Below are positions 8,812-16,143 of a DNA stretch of 33,876 nucleotides, piece after piece; position 1 is the first letter of the stretch; each line of letters begins with the position of its first letter. The translations under genes were made by a program, and so were the position numbers. The stretch comes from Polynucleobacter meluiroseus (lineage in GTDB: Bacteria; Pseudomonadota; Gammaproteobacteria; Burkholderiales; Burkholderiaceae). Location of the stretch: NCBI GenBank assembly GCA_945947155.1, contig CAMEXM010000018.1, forward strand, positions 1-33,876, read 5' to 3'. Below the pieces are notes generated by a model. It worked only from the letters and a program-made list of their open reading frames with translations. It did no database searches and had not been told where the DNA came from.

Positions 8812-9093
8812 TTACCAGCGCTTGGTCTTTACGTTTTGAACGTGGAGGTGCTCCCCTTTTTTGATGGGTGCAACCACTTTTCCAATATCGACGCCATATT
8901 TAATGACCGTATCACCAGCAACCAAGGGCTTTAATGCAATCTTGTGCCCGATTGGAATATCACTCTCAGACTTAATCGTTAAAGTAGTGTCGCCTTCCAT
9001 TACCCAGCCAGTTAACTCCGTTCCAGCTTTAATGTTTTCGACTACCACTACACCAACAACATCTCCTGGCTCATGCACGACAAAGTGGATCAT
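8812..9093 (-). CDS. suyA: (R)-Sulfolactate sulfo-lyase, small subunit SuyA (SAF domain)
   Basis: This 93-residue SAF-domain protein has the SuyA pattern FVVHEPGDVVGVVVVE, LTGWVMEGD, IPIGHKIALK, KYGVDIGKV and the C-terminal HVQNVKTKRW. It is the small subunit of sulfolactate sulfo-lyase; the SAF module is thought to help bind substrate or metal in UxaA-type enzymes. The start is secure: a perfect AAGGAG lies six bases before ATG. It sits 29 bases after comC. A separate small SAF subunit next to a UxaA-like large subunit also occurs in other hydro-lyases, but the sequence fits SuyA closely. Confidence 0.85.
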   Translation of the reverse strand: MIHFVVHEPGDVVGVVVVENIKAGTELTGWVMEGDTTLTIKSESDIPIGHKIALKPLVAGDTVIKYGVDIGKVVAPIKKGEHLHVQNVKTKRW

Positions 9094-9122
9094 TTATTGC
9101 TCCTTAAAAATTGTTATATAAA

Positions 9123-10133
9123 CTACTTCGCCCAATTCCGACGAATGCCGGATTGAATTTCTTCCAGTACCGCATCTGCAACATCAATTCCCCCATCCAA
9201 TGCATTGGCTCGCTGTTTAAAGCGACGCTGCCCTGGTAAGCGAACGCCTACATCAGCGGCCAGTGTCTTTAAAAAATCGCTCATGCGATTTGCAAACATC
9301 TGGCTACCGGCAAGACCTGGATCTATGGTCAATAGAAGCTGGCCAATACGGGGGCGATTGCCCTGCGCATCAAAGAAAGAGTCAGCTTCGTATGAAAAAC
9401 GGCTCCCCGATAATCCGACAACGAGCAACTCCACAATCAATGCCAATAAAGCACCTTTATCTCCACCCATCGGAACCATCAAGCCTTTGAGGCCTTCGTT
9501 TGGATTGGTGGTTGGTTTGCCGTCTATGGTTAAAGCCCAGCCCTCCGGTATTGACTCGCCTTTTTTTGCAGCTACGAGTAACTTGCCACGCGCTACAGCA
9601 GACAAGGACATATCAATCACAAGGGGGTTTGCTTTAGCAACTGGAAATGCAGCTGCCAAGGGGTTGGTTCCAAAGATGGCTTTACTGCCACCTACCATTG
9701 GCATGGCCGCGGGGGTATTACCAAAGATCAGTGAAATATACCCAGCACGCGCAGCCGCTTCGGTGTAATGACCTGCGACACCAAAATGGTGGCTATTGGT
9801 AACAGCTACAAGCCCTACGCCATTTTTGGAGGCTAAATGAACCGACAAATCGGTTGCCAGTTTTAGTGCTGGAAACGCAAGGCCATCGCATGCATCCACT
9901 AAGGCAGCGGCCGTTTTAAAGCGCTTTACCCGCGGCTTTGCTTTGAGCTCAATGCGGCCATTCATGGCGTGTCCAGCATATTGCCCGACGCGAGCCAAAC
10001 CATGCGATGCCAATCCATCCGCCTCAGCTAAAGCCAAAAATTCGGCAGTTTCGATTGCTGCTTTACGATCAATGCCGCTCGCTCGCAAACCAGACGATGC
10101 CAACTCCACACTCTGATCGAATGTCATCTTCAT
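9123..10133 (-). CDS. comC: Ldh2/MdhII-family dehydrogenase, probable (R)-sulfolactate dehydrogenase ComC
   Basis: The 336-residue NAD(P)-dependent 2-hydroxyacid dehydrogenase belongs to the Ldh2 (malate/L-lactate/sulfolactate) family. Visible blocks are ASHGLARVGQYA, VTNSHHFGVAGHYTEAAARAG with the family's conserved His region, FGNTPAAMPM, GTNPLAAAFP and the late PGQRR. In sulfolactate degraders ComC reduces sulfopyruvate to (R)-sulfolactate, the form used by SuyAB. The start codon overlaps the slcC stop by four bases (ATGA), so the two are coupled. With SlcC it would act as a two-enzyme racemase. A malate or ureidoglycolate dehydrogenase role cannot be excluded by sequence alone; context decides. 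Confidence 0.78.
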   Translation of the reverse strand: MKMTFDQSVELASSGLRASGIDRKAAIETAEFLALAEADGLASHGLARVGQYAGHAMNGRIELKAKPRVKRFKTAAALVDACDGLAFPALKLATDLSVHLASKNGVGLVAVTNSHHFGVAGHYTEAAARAGYISLIFGNTPAAMPMVGGSKAIFGTNPLAAAFPVAKANPLVIDMSLSAVARGKLLVAAKKGESIPEGWALTIDGKPTTNPNEGLKGLMVPMGGDKGALLALIVELLVVGLSGSRFSYEADSFFDAQGNRPRIGQLLLTIDPGLAGSQMFANRMSDFLKTLAADVGVRLPGQRRFKQRANALDGGIDVADAVLEEIQSGIRRNWAK

Positions 10134-11065
10134 TTACTGTTCCCCAAAAACCGATTTACCTCATCTGCAATCATCTGACTAACGCGGTCATTGCTCTCGC
10201 TTGTAACCCCAGCAATATGTGGCGTTGCAATGAGATTGCTTAATCCAGCAAAGTGAGAGAGGTCTGTCGCAGGCTCTTTTTCAAAAACATCCAAAGCTGC
10301 ACCGCCCAAGCGGCCAGAGCGCAGACGCTCAGCCAATGCTTTCTCGTCCACAATGCCTCCGCGTGCGGTATTAATTAAGCAGGCGCCGTGCTTCATTTTG
10401 TCCAAGGTTACCGCGGAAAATAGGCCGCGGGTTTCTGGCAAGAGGGGTAAGTGCAAGCTAACGGCATCACTGGATGCCAACAAGGTATCTAGCGTTACAA
10501 GCGGGACGGCAGAGCCGCCAACATCGATTGATGTACCAGACAGCATAGGATCATAAGCTAGGCATTTCAAACCAAAGGCAAGGGCCTTTTGTGCCGTTAC
10601 TCGGCCAATACTTCCAAAGCCAACTACGCCCAAGGTCTTACCGGTGAACTCATGGTACCCAGAAAAATGCGGGCGTGGCCAGCTACCACCTAAGGTTTGG
10701 ACTGTTGCCGGCAAAAAACCACGCGTCAATGCTAAGGCAGCACCGATGACATACTCTGCAACCGACTCTGCATTCGCACCGGTTGCTGGGATAACCTTTA
10801 TATTGCGCTGCGCACATGCAGGCAATTCGATGTTTTCTAGACCGACGCCAAGGCGACCCACCACTTTTAGGTTCGGTGCGCCATTTAAGAGCTCTTGATT
10901 GACTTGAGTCAAGTTACGAACAATGAGGGCATCACAATGCTGCAATGCAGAAATTAATTCTGTACGCTGTTTGTAGCTATCCGGGGCGTAAATAACCTCA
11001 TGGCTAGAACGGAGGGTTTCTAGGGCTTGACTTGTAATGAATTCGGAGACGAAAATAGAGGACAT
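10130..11065 (-). CDS. slcC: D-isomer-specific hydroxyacid dehydrogenase, probable (S)-sulfolactate dehydrogenase SlcC
   Basis: The protein belongs to the SerA/D-2-hydroxyacid dehydrogenase family and has 311 residues from ATG 11065. The NAD-binding motif GFGSIG is at 149-154, and the catalytic triad is R235 (NTARGG), E264 (FEKEP) and H283 (TPHIAG). It would oxidise (S)-sulfolactate to sulfopyruvate, which ComC then reduces to the (R) isomer. The upstream TTG at 11107 would add 14 residues that do not resemble the family. ATG 11065 lacks a Shine-Dalgarno sequence, but a good promoter places transcription start at or next to it. It is the first gene of the suy operon. Confidence 0.78.
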   Translation of the reverse strand: MSSIFVSEFITSQALETLRSSHEVIYAPDSYKQRTELISALQHCDALIVRNLTQVNQELLNGAPNLKVVGRLGVGLENIELPACAQRNIKVIPATGANAESVAEYVIGAALALTRGFLPATVQTLGGSWPRPHFSGYHEFTGKTLGVVGFGSIGRVTAQKALAFGLKCLAYDPMLSGTSIDVGGSAVPLVTLDTLLASSDAVSLHLPLLPETRGLFSAVTLDKMKHGACLINTARGGIVDEKALAERLRSGRLGGAALDVFEKEPATDLSHFAGLSNLIATPHIAGVTSESNDRVSQMIADEVNRFLGNSK

Positions 11066-11100
11066 ATCTATATCATATAGATGATTTAGATGTCTTGCAA
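11066..11100 (-). promoter_or_regulatory. slcC-suy operon promoter with operator palindrome over the -10
   Basis: On the minus strand, TTGCAA (11100-11095) and TATGAT (11077-11072) are separated by exactly 17 bases, a good sigma-70 promoter. The inverted repeat ATCTATA-TCA-TATAGAT (11082-11066) covers the -10 and ends one base before the slcC ATG. Repressor binding here would block polymerase. The expected transcription start falls at about 11066-11064, so the mRNA would be leaderless or nearly so. The likely binder is the GntR/UTRA protein encoded at the end of the operon. The rest of this 141-base divergent region, toward 11206, has no clear promoter hexamers for the Bug gene. Confidence 0.55.
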
Positions 11101-11206
11101 TACCCAAGTCTTTTTTTAGTTTTCCCTGTATTGTTAACGAATTACAAAAGTAAAAAGCGCCAAAAAAATAAAGGTGTTTTAGAATTTAAATCAACGGGAG
11201 AGATGC

Positions 11207-12196
11207 ATGTTTACGAAGCAGACTAGTTCTATTAAAAGAAATGCCATCAAGCTGTTTGGCTTGATACTCATTGCGGGTGTTAGCACTGTGGCACAAGCGC
11301 AAAGCTGGCCAACGAAACCAATCAAATTAATCATACCGTTTGCCGCAGGTGGCACAACCGACATTTTGGGACGCATCCTAGCCCAGCAAATGACTACTGT
11401 ACTGGGTCAAAATGTGATTGTTGAAAATCGCGGCGGTGCCGGCGGCAATATCGGAGCTGAGGCGGTAGCAAGATCCCCAGCGGATGGCTACACACTGCTA
11501 TTGGCCTCAGGCAGCATGCTTACCGTCAATCCATACATGTACAAAAAGATGAATGTAAATTATGGAACCGACTTTTCGCCTATTACTACTTTAGTTAGTG
11601 GCCCGATGATTATTTCTGTTAACCCGAAGTTGGGGGTAAAAAACTTAAATGATCTAATTGCCTTAGCCAAAACACGCAATCTCAATTTTGGTTCTGCTGG
11701 TATCGGTAGTCAGGTTCATTTGGCTGGAGAAAATTTCATTACAGCTGCAGGAATCAATGCCACCCATATTCCATACAAAGGGGAGGCAGCTGCGCTAACC
11801 GATTTAATCGCTGGGCAAATTGATTTTTGTGCCTGCAATGTGCCAGCGTCAACGGGCTTCATTCGAAATGGTCAGATCCAAGCGCTTGCAGTTACAAGTG
11901 CTAAACGCCTGGCCCAGCTTCCAAACATACCTACTGTTTCAGAGGCATCACTGCCAGGATTTGAAAATGTCGGTTGGTTTGCTTTAATGGCCCCATCCAA
12001 CACACCAAAAATCATCCGCGAGAAAATTTATGATGCTGCAGTGAAGGCCGTCAAAACAGAAGCGATGCAGAAGAGCTTAGAAATTAATAGCCTGACGCCA
12101 ATTCTTAACACCACCAAAGAACTAGAGGCACAAATTGCTTCCGAATCGACAAAATGGGAAAAGGTGATTAAGGCCCGTAACTTAACTGCCAATTAA
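11207..12196 (+). CDS. Bug/TctC-family periplasmic solute-binding protein
   Basis: The 329-residue protein has a signal peptide: a basic start, a hydrophobic stretch (about 15-29) and likely cleavage after AQA at 32, just before QSWP. The mature protein has the Bug hallmarks WPTKPIKLIIPFAAGG, NRGGAGGN and ADGYT, and the central HIPYKG. Bug proteins bind small carboxylates such as dicarboxylates or aromatic acids and deliver them to tripartite tricarboxylate transporters. No TctA or TctB membrane gene is in the window, so this is an orphan binding protein, as is common in Burkholderiales. ATG 11207 has GGGAG five bases upstream. Its position suggests it captures the hydroxyacid or sulfonate used by neighbouring enzymes. 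An intrinsic terminator follows. Confidence 0.88.
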   Translation: MFTKQTSSIKRNAIKLFGLILIAGVSTVAQAQSWPTKPIKLIIPFAAGGTTDILGRILAQQMTTVLGQNVIVENRGGAGGNIGAEAVARSPADGYTLLLASGSMLTVNPYMYKKMNVNYGTDFSPITTLVSGPMIISVNPKLGVKNLNDLIALAKTRNLNFGSAGIGSQVHLAGENFITAAGINATHIPYKGEAAALTDLIAGQIDFCACNVPASTGFIRNGQIQALAVTSAKRLAQLPNIPTVSEASLPGFENVGWFALMAPSNTPKIIREKIYDAAVKAVKTEAMQKSLEINSLTPILNTTKELEAQIASESTKWEKVIKARNLTAN

Positions 12197-12214
12197 CCTT
12201 TTTGAATTGCTTAT

Positions 12215-12245
12215 AAAGCCACGATGAATATCGTGGCTTTTTTTT
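12215..12245 (+). terminator. Intrinsic terminator after the Bug gene
   Basis: A perfect 11-bp stem, AAAGCCACGAT (12215-12225) with its complement (12230-12240), spans a GAAT loop and is followed by eight T in all. It lies between the Bug gene and the ThDP enzyme. It should therefore reduce downstream expression relative to the binding protein, or separate the two transcripts. Confidence 0.9.
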
Positions 12246-12289
12246 CAAACCAGTAAATTGGGTATCCAGTTTTTTTAAGAGAGTAAACA

Positions 12290-13927
12290 ATGTCTACCAA
12301 AACGAAACGTGGTGCTGATGCATTGGTTGAATCGATGCTGACTGCCGGAATAAGCAATATATTTACTTTATCTGGCAACCACATCATGCCTATATTTGAT
12401 GCTGTATATGATCAGAAAATCAATCTGATCCATACTCGGCATGAAGCTGCAGCAGTCCATATGGCCGACGCATGGACAAGGCTCACCGGAGAAATTGGTA
12501 TTGCTCTCGTAACAGGCGGTCCCGGTCATGCCAATGCGGTATCTGCACTCTACACTGCCGGAATGGCCGAGTCGCCTGTTGTACTGCTATCAGGACATGC
12601 GCCCATCAACCAATTGGGAATGGGGGCATTTCAAGAAATGGCGCAAGCTGACATTGCCGCCCCACTAACAAAGGCATCGTGGGTTTGCAAAAGCATATCT
12701 GAACTACCGAGTGATTTTGCAAAAGCCGTTTCAATCGCGAAATCTGGTAGGCCGGGTCCAGTACACATCAGTCTCCCCTCAGATGTTTTGGATAATGCCT
12801 TTAACAGCGGCACGTCAATGCCAAAGGCAGCTGATTTTGAATCCATTCCTATCACGGCAGACACACAAGTAATCAAAGAAATGATTGCTGGATTACTCAA
12901 AGCAAAGAAGCCCTTGATATTAACTGGGCCCATGATGCAATCGCAGGCAGGTCGTACAATTTTAGCCAGCTTAGAGGCCGCATTAGGTATCCCAGTCATC
13001 GGCATGGAAAGCCCGAGGGGCATTGGCGATCCTTGCTTAGGCGCCTTTTCCGAAGTGCTTGCTCAATCCGATTGCGTCTTACTACTTGGCAAAAAATTAG
13101 ATTTCACTCTGAGATTTGGAAAGGAGCCAAACTTTCATAAAGACTGCGTATTTTTTCAAATAGATCCCGAAGTAAGTGAGATTGAGCGAACCCAAAGGGC
13201 AGTTGGTTCGAATTTTCATTTATCAACATGTGCAGACGTGCACAGTGCCATTAACGCAATCATCGCGCTCAATACAGTTCCAAACGCAGAGGGTCGTAAA
13301 TGGCTCACGGAGGTACATGAAGCAATCGCCTATCGTCCAGCAAGCTGGAGCAGCGCTCCTTCCAGCGCAAATAAGTTGCATCCAGCTCAGGCATTTGCAC
13401 CATTGCAGGCAATTTTAGACAGTCATCCCGAATCCGTTTTAGTGAGCGACGGGGGCGAGATTGGTCAATGGGCCCAAGCATGCTTAAGCGCACCGAATCG
13501 AGTCATCAATGGGGTTGCAGGCTCAATTGGCGCGGGATTGCCGTTTGCCACAGCCGCCAGTTTAGCCAAGCCTGGCGCTCCCGTTATTGCGGTTGTAGGG
13601 GATGGTACTTTTGGTTTTCATAGCGCCGAAATCGATACAGCAGTTCGTTATCAACTTCCTTTTTTACTCATAGTCGGTAACGATGCCTGTTGGAATGCGG
13701 AACATCAAATTCAAATTAGAGAATATGGACAGGACCGCGTCATTGGCTGTGAATTACTACCAACACATTACGAAAAGGTCTGCGTTGCTTTTGGGGGGTT
13801 TGGTGAATTGGTCACCGATAAAGAACAGGTTTTGCCGGCAGCCCATCGGGCAATCGCCAGTAAGCTACCATCTTGCTTAAATATCATGATCGACGGGGTG
13901 CCCGCCCCAACCATTCGAAGAGCTTAA
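12290..13927 (+). CDS. Thiamine-diphosphate-dependent 2-oxoacid decarboxylase/lyase of the acetolactate synthase type
   Basis: This 545-residue protein has all three ThDP-enzyme domains. The N-terminal Pyr domain carries catalytic Glu52 in TRHEAAAVHMAD, and the C-terminal PP domain has GDG (437-439) through N464 in GNDACWN. It resembles acetolactate synthase, oxalyl-CoA decarboxylase and benzaldehyde-lyase relatives, but lacks a clear signature for any one of them. Glyoxylate carboligase is unlikely because Glu52 is kept. It shares an operon with the FAD oxidase, which starts two bases after its stop. The pair would oxidise a 2-hydroxyacid and then decarboxylate or cleave the 2-oxoacid. Next to sulfolactate genes and xsc, sulfopyruvate to sulfoacetaldehyde is an attractive but unproven reaction. 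The RBS AAGAGAG precedes the ATG. Confidence 0.75.
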   Translation: MSTKTKRGADALVESMLTAGISNIFTLSGNHIMPIFDAVYDQKINLIHTRHEAAAVHMADAWTRLTGEIGIALVTGGPGHANAVSALYTAGMAESPVVLLSGHAPINQLGMGAFQEMAQADIAAPLTKASWVCKSISELPSDFAKAVSIAKSGRPGPVHISLPSDVLDNAFNSGTSMPKAADFESIPITADTQVIKEMIAGLLKAKKPLILTGPMMQSQAGRTILASLEAALGIPVIGMESPRGIGDPCLGAFSEVLAQSDCVLLLGKKLDFTLRFGKEPNFHKDCVFFQIDPEVSEIERTQRAVGSNFHLSTCADVHSAINAIIALNTVPNAEGRKWLTEVHEAIAYRPASWSSAPSSANKLHPAQAFAPLQAILDSHPESVLVSDGGEIGQWAQACLSAPNRVINGVAGSIGAGLPFATAASLAKPGAPVIAVVGDGTFGFHSAEIDTAVRYQLPFLLIVGNDACWNAEHQIQIREYGQDRVIGCELLPTHYEKVCVAFGGFGELVTDKEQVLPAAHRAIASKLPSCLNIMIDGVPAPTIRRA

Positions 13928-13928
13928 G

Positions 13929-15362
13929 TTGGTCGAGAAAGCCAATTCCCTCCTTGTCGAGTTTGCCGATGCCATCGGAGAAGAATACGTACTCAGCAAG
14001 GATGAGGATAAAGCGCCTTATCTAACCGATTGGGGCAAGCGCTTTAAGGGAAATGCATTGGCTATTCTTCGGCCAAAAAATACCAGCGAGGTTGCAGCCC
14101 TTGTCAAGGTATGCAAGCGCCATCGAGTACCGATAGTCCCTCAAGGAGGAAATACCGGACTTTGCGGCGGAGCAACTCCCGACGCAAGCGGACATGCTGT
14201 CGTCATTTGCCTGCGTCGATTGAATCAGATTAAGCCACCAGACTTAGAAAACGCTACTATTACTGTGGGTGCTGGCGCTGTACTGAAGCATGTTCAAGAG
14301 GCCGCCTTTCTGAAAAATAGGCTTTTCCCCCTGAGTTTAGCTGCAGAAGGCAGTTGTACGATTGGTGGAAATTTAGCCACCAATGCAGGCGGAGTTCAAG
14401 TTCTTCGATATGGGAATATGCGAGACCTTACTCTAGGTCTTGAAGTCGTTACTGCAAACGGTGATATCTGGAATGGGCTACGCGGTCTTCGAAAAGACAA
14501 TACTGGCTATTCACTAAAAGACCTCTTTATTGGATCGGAAGGTACGCTTGGCATCATTACTGCAGCCACCTTAAAGATTTTCCCATTACCTAAAACAAAG
14601 ATCACAGCACTTGTAAAGGTGAATGATGCTGCATCCAGTATTGCCTTGTTACAGCAAGTGCAAAAAGTCTGCAGCGCCGATTTAACGGCATTTGAATTGA
14701 TCTCAAGCCGAGCAATTGAATTAGTCGCTGATCGATTTATGTTGGCTCAGCAACTACTGCAAGATCAGGCCGATTGGATTGTTTTAATCGAGCTCTCCAG
14801 TATGGATTCCGAAGAAAAAATTAGATTAGATATTCAAAATCTATTGATGGACGCCATGGATTCTAAGCTGGTTTTAGATGGCATTGTAGCGGATTCTATT
14901 CAGCAATCCAAAACAATGTGGGGAATTCGGGAAACCATCCCAGAGGCTCAGCTCCAACTTGGAAACGTCATAAAACATGACATCTCTCTCCCGATTTCAG
15001 AGTTGAGTAAATTTATCCAAACTACGAATGCAAAGTTAAAAAAAACTTGGCCCGATATCGACATTATTGTCTTTGGTCATGTCGGAGACGGTAATCTGCA
15101 TTACAACATAGTAGGCATGAATCTTGAAATATCTGCACTCCTAGAAAATAGACGGGGCGAGATAAATCAGCTGGTACACGACCAAGTGTATCTGCATAAT
15201 GGATCTTTTTCGGCTGAACATGGCATTGGGCAGGCGAAGGTAACGGAATTAACCGAGCGTAAATCTTCTGTTGAAATGACCTTAATGAGGGCCATTAAAA
15301 AAAGCTTAGATCCACTTACCGTCATGAATCCAGACAAGATATTTTTACGAGATCCTGACTAG
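13929..15362 (+). CDS. FAD-linked 2-hydroxyacid oxidase, GlcD/D-lactate dehydrogenase type
   Basis: The 477-residue flavoprotein has a PCMH FAD-binding domain with PQGGNTGLCGGATPD (71-85), GGNLATNAGG and GSEGTLGI. The C-terminal cap carries the metal-site motifs HVGDGNLH (384-391) and EHGIG (430-434) and ends in MNPDKIF. Relatives oxidise D-lactate, glycolate or D-2-hydroxyglutarate and pass electrons to quinone or cytochrome. SlcD, a sulfolactate dehydrogenase of marine bacteria, is as I recall of this type, so sulfolactate is a possible substrate. The start is TTG 13929, two bases after the ThDP gene stop, with AAGAG upstream; no ATG or GTG lies between the in-frame stop at 13887 and it. 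Its 3' end overlaps the convergent tauE by 18 bases. Confidence 0.82.
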   Translation: MVEKANSLLVEFADAIGEEYVLSKDEDKAPYLTDWGKRFKGNALAILRPKNTSEVAALVKVCKRHRVPIVPQGGNTGLCGGATPDASGHAVVICLRRLNQIKPPDLENATITVGAGAVLKHVQEAAFLKNRLFPLSLAAEGSCTIGGNLATNAGGVQVLRYGNMRDLTLGLEVVTANGDIWNGLRGLRKDNTGYSLKDLFIGSEGTLGIITAATLKIFPLPKTKITALVKVNDAASSIALLQQVQKVCSADLTAFELISSRAIELVADRFMLAQQLLQDQADWIVLIELSSMDSEEKIRLDIQNLLMDAMDSKLVLDGIVADSIQQSKTMWGIRETIPEAQLQLGNVIKHDISLPISELSKFIQTTNAKLKKTWPDIDIIVFGHVGDGNLHYNIVGMNLEISALLENRRGEINQLVHDQVYLHNGSFSAEHGIGQAKVTELTERKSSVEMTLMRAIKKSLDPLTVMNPDKIFLRDPD

Positions 15363-16115
15363 CTTCGGTACTTCCTTCAGCAATAGCATCGATCCTGAAA
15401 AAAGCAAAATGCTTCCATAGATAGTGAGAATCTTTGAACTACTTAGTTTGCTATGTACTTTAGAGCCAGCCCATAATCCAAAAATCATTGGTAAAAGCAT
15501 GCAAATGGCCAACACCATGACGTCTAAATGCAAGAGTAATTCCGCTACAAGCATGAATACAAATCGCATTGCCGTCAAAATCAAAATTGCAAAAGCCATG
15601 GTAGCTCTTAGCATGCGGGGATCCCTCATGCGCATTTCCAGATAGGATGCATAAATTGCACCCCCGGTAGCAAACAATGCCGTAAAGATGCCGCCAAAAA
15701 ATCCAAATGGCATTGCCCACCATTTATAAATAGGGGTCCGAAGTTCTACTTTTTTCTTCGTTAGCACCCTAGTTCCATTCGCTCCAGCAAATATTCCTAA
15801 AATAATCAGCAAGGGTTCGCTTGGCGCGTTAATCAATAGGGTAATACCAATAACCATACCTACTACGGTAAACGGAAATAACCAAAGCAGTTCCTTTTTA
15901 TCCGCCTCATTAGAGGATTTCCGGCCCAAATATAAAGAGGCGCAAATATCCATTAGAACCATCATGGGAACTACCGTTGTTAATGGAAATAGTTGAACCA
16001 ATAAGGGCACCGCAACGATGGATGAACCAAATCCAGATATGCCGAATATAAAATAAGCACAAAAGATAATAAGTACCGCAAGCGTTAGCGGTATGGGCTG
16101 CAGAATTTCTAAAAT
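15345..16115 (-). CDS. TauE/SafE-family anion (sulfite) exporter with apparent ATT start
   Basis: This hydrophobic, multi-spanning permease of the TauE/SafE family has 256 residues if started at ATT 16115. From the GTG at 16010 it would have only 221 residues and would lose the first membrane helix. The in-frame sequence upstream of that GTG encodes FGISGFGSSIVAVPLL, the conserved N-terminal TauE motif, so translation must begin further upstream. No ATG, GTG or TTG exists between the in-frame TAA at 16121-16119 and that motif. ATT 16115 has an ideal AGAAGG six bases upstream. TauE-like proteins export sulfite or organosulfonates, which fits the desulfonation genes. The gene is last in the SDH-like operon, 28 bases after the flavoprotein. 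Confidence 0.8.
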   Translation of the reverse strand: MLEILQPIPLTLAVLIIFCAYFIFGISGFGSSIVAVPLLVQLFPLTTVVPMMVLMDICASLYLGRKSSNEADKKELLWLFPFTVVGMVIGITLLINAPSEPLLIILGIFAGANGTRVLTKKKVELRTPIYKWWAMPFGFFGGIFTALFATGGAIYASYLEMRMRDPRMLRATMAFAILILTAMRFVFMLVAELLLHLDVMVLAICMLLPMIFGLWAGSKVHSKLSSSKILTIYGSILLFSGSMLLLKEVPKLVRIS

Positions 16116-16127
16116 ATTTTACCTTCT
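16113..16127 (-). promoter_or_regulatory. Ribosome binding site and ATT start deciding the tauE N-terminus
   Basis: On the minus strand AGAAGG (16127-16122) is followed by six bases and ATT (16115-16113). It is the only well-spaced site for the frame that contains the conserved first helix. Confidence 0.55.
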
Positions 16128-16143
16128 ACGTATTGAGTAAACA

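Noticed and set aside
7600-9093. Altronate or galactarate dehydratase instead of SuyAB
   Set aside because: The two subunits belong to the same broad UxaA family, but there are no uronate or aldarate genes nearby, and the small subunit matches SuyA along its length including the KTKRW end.
9205-9768. 187-residue open frame on the plus strand
   Set aside because: Antisense shadow of the Ldh2-family comC gene; no family resemblance.
11207-12196. Complete tripartite tricarboxylate transporter
   Set aside because: Only the binding protein is present; no TctA or TctB membrane genes occur in the window.
12290-13927. Glyoxylate carboligase or biosynthetic acetolactate synthase
   Set aside because: Glyoxylate carboligase lacks the catalytic Glu that is present here (E52). 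No small regulatory subunit or branched-chain genes are nearby. The exact reaction stays open.
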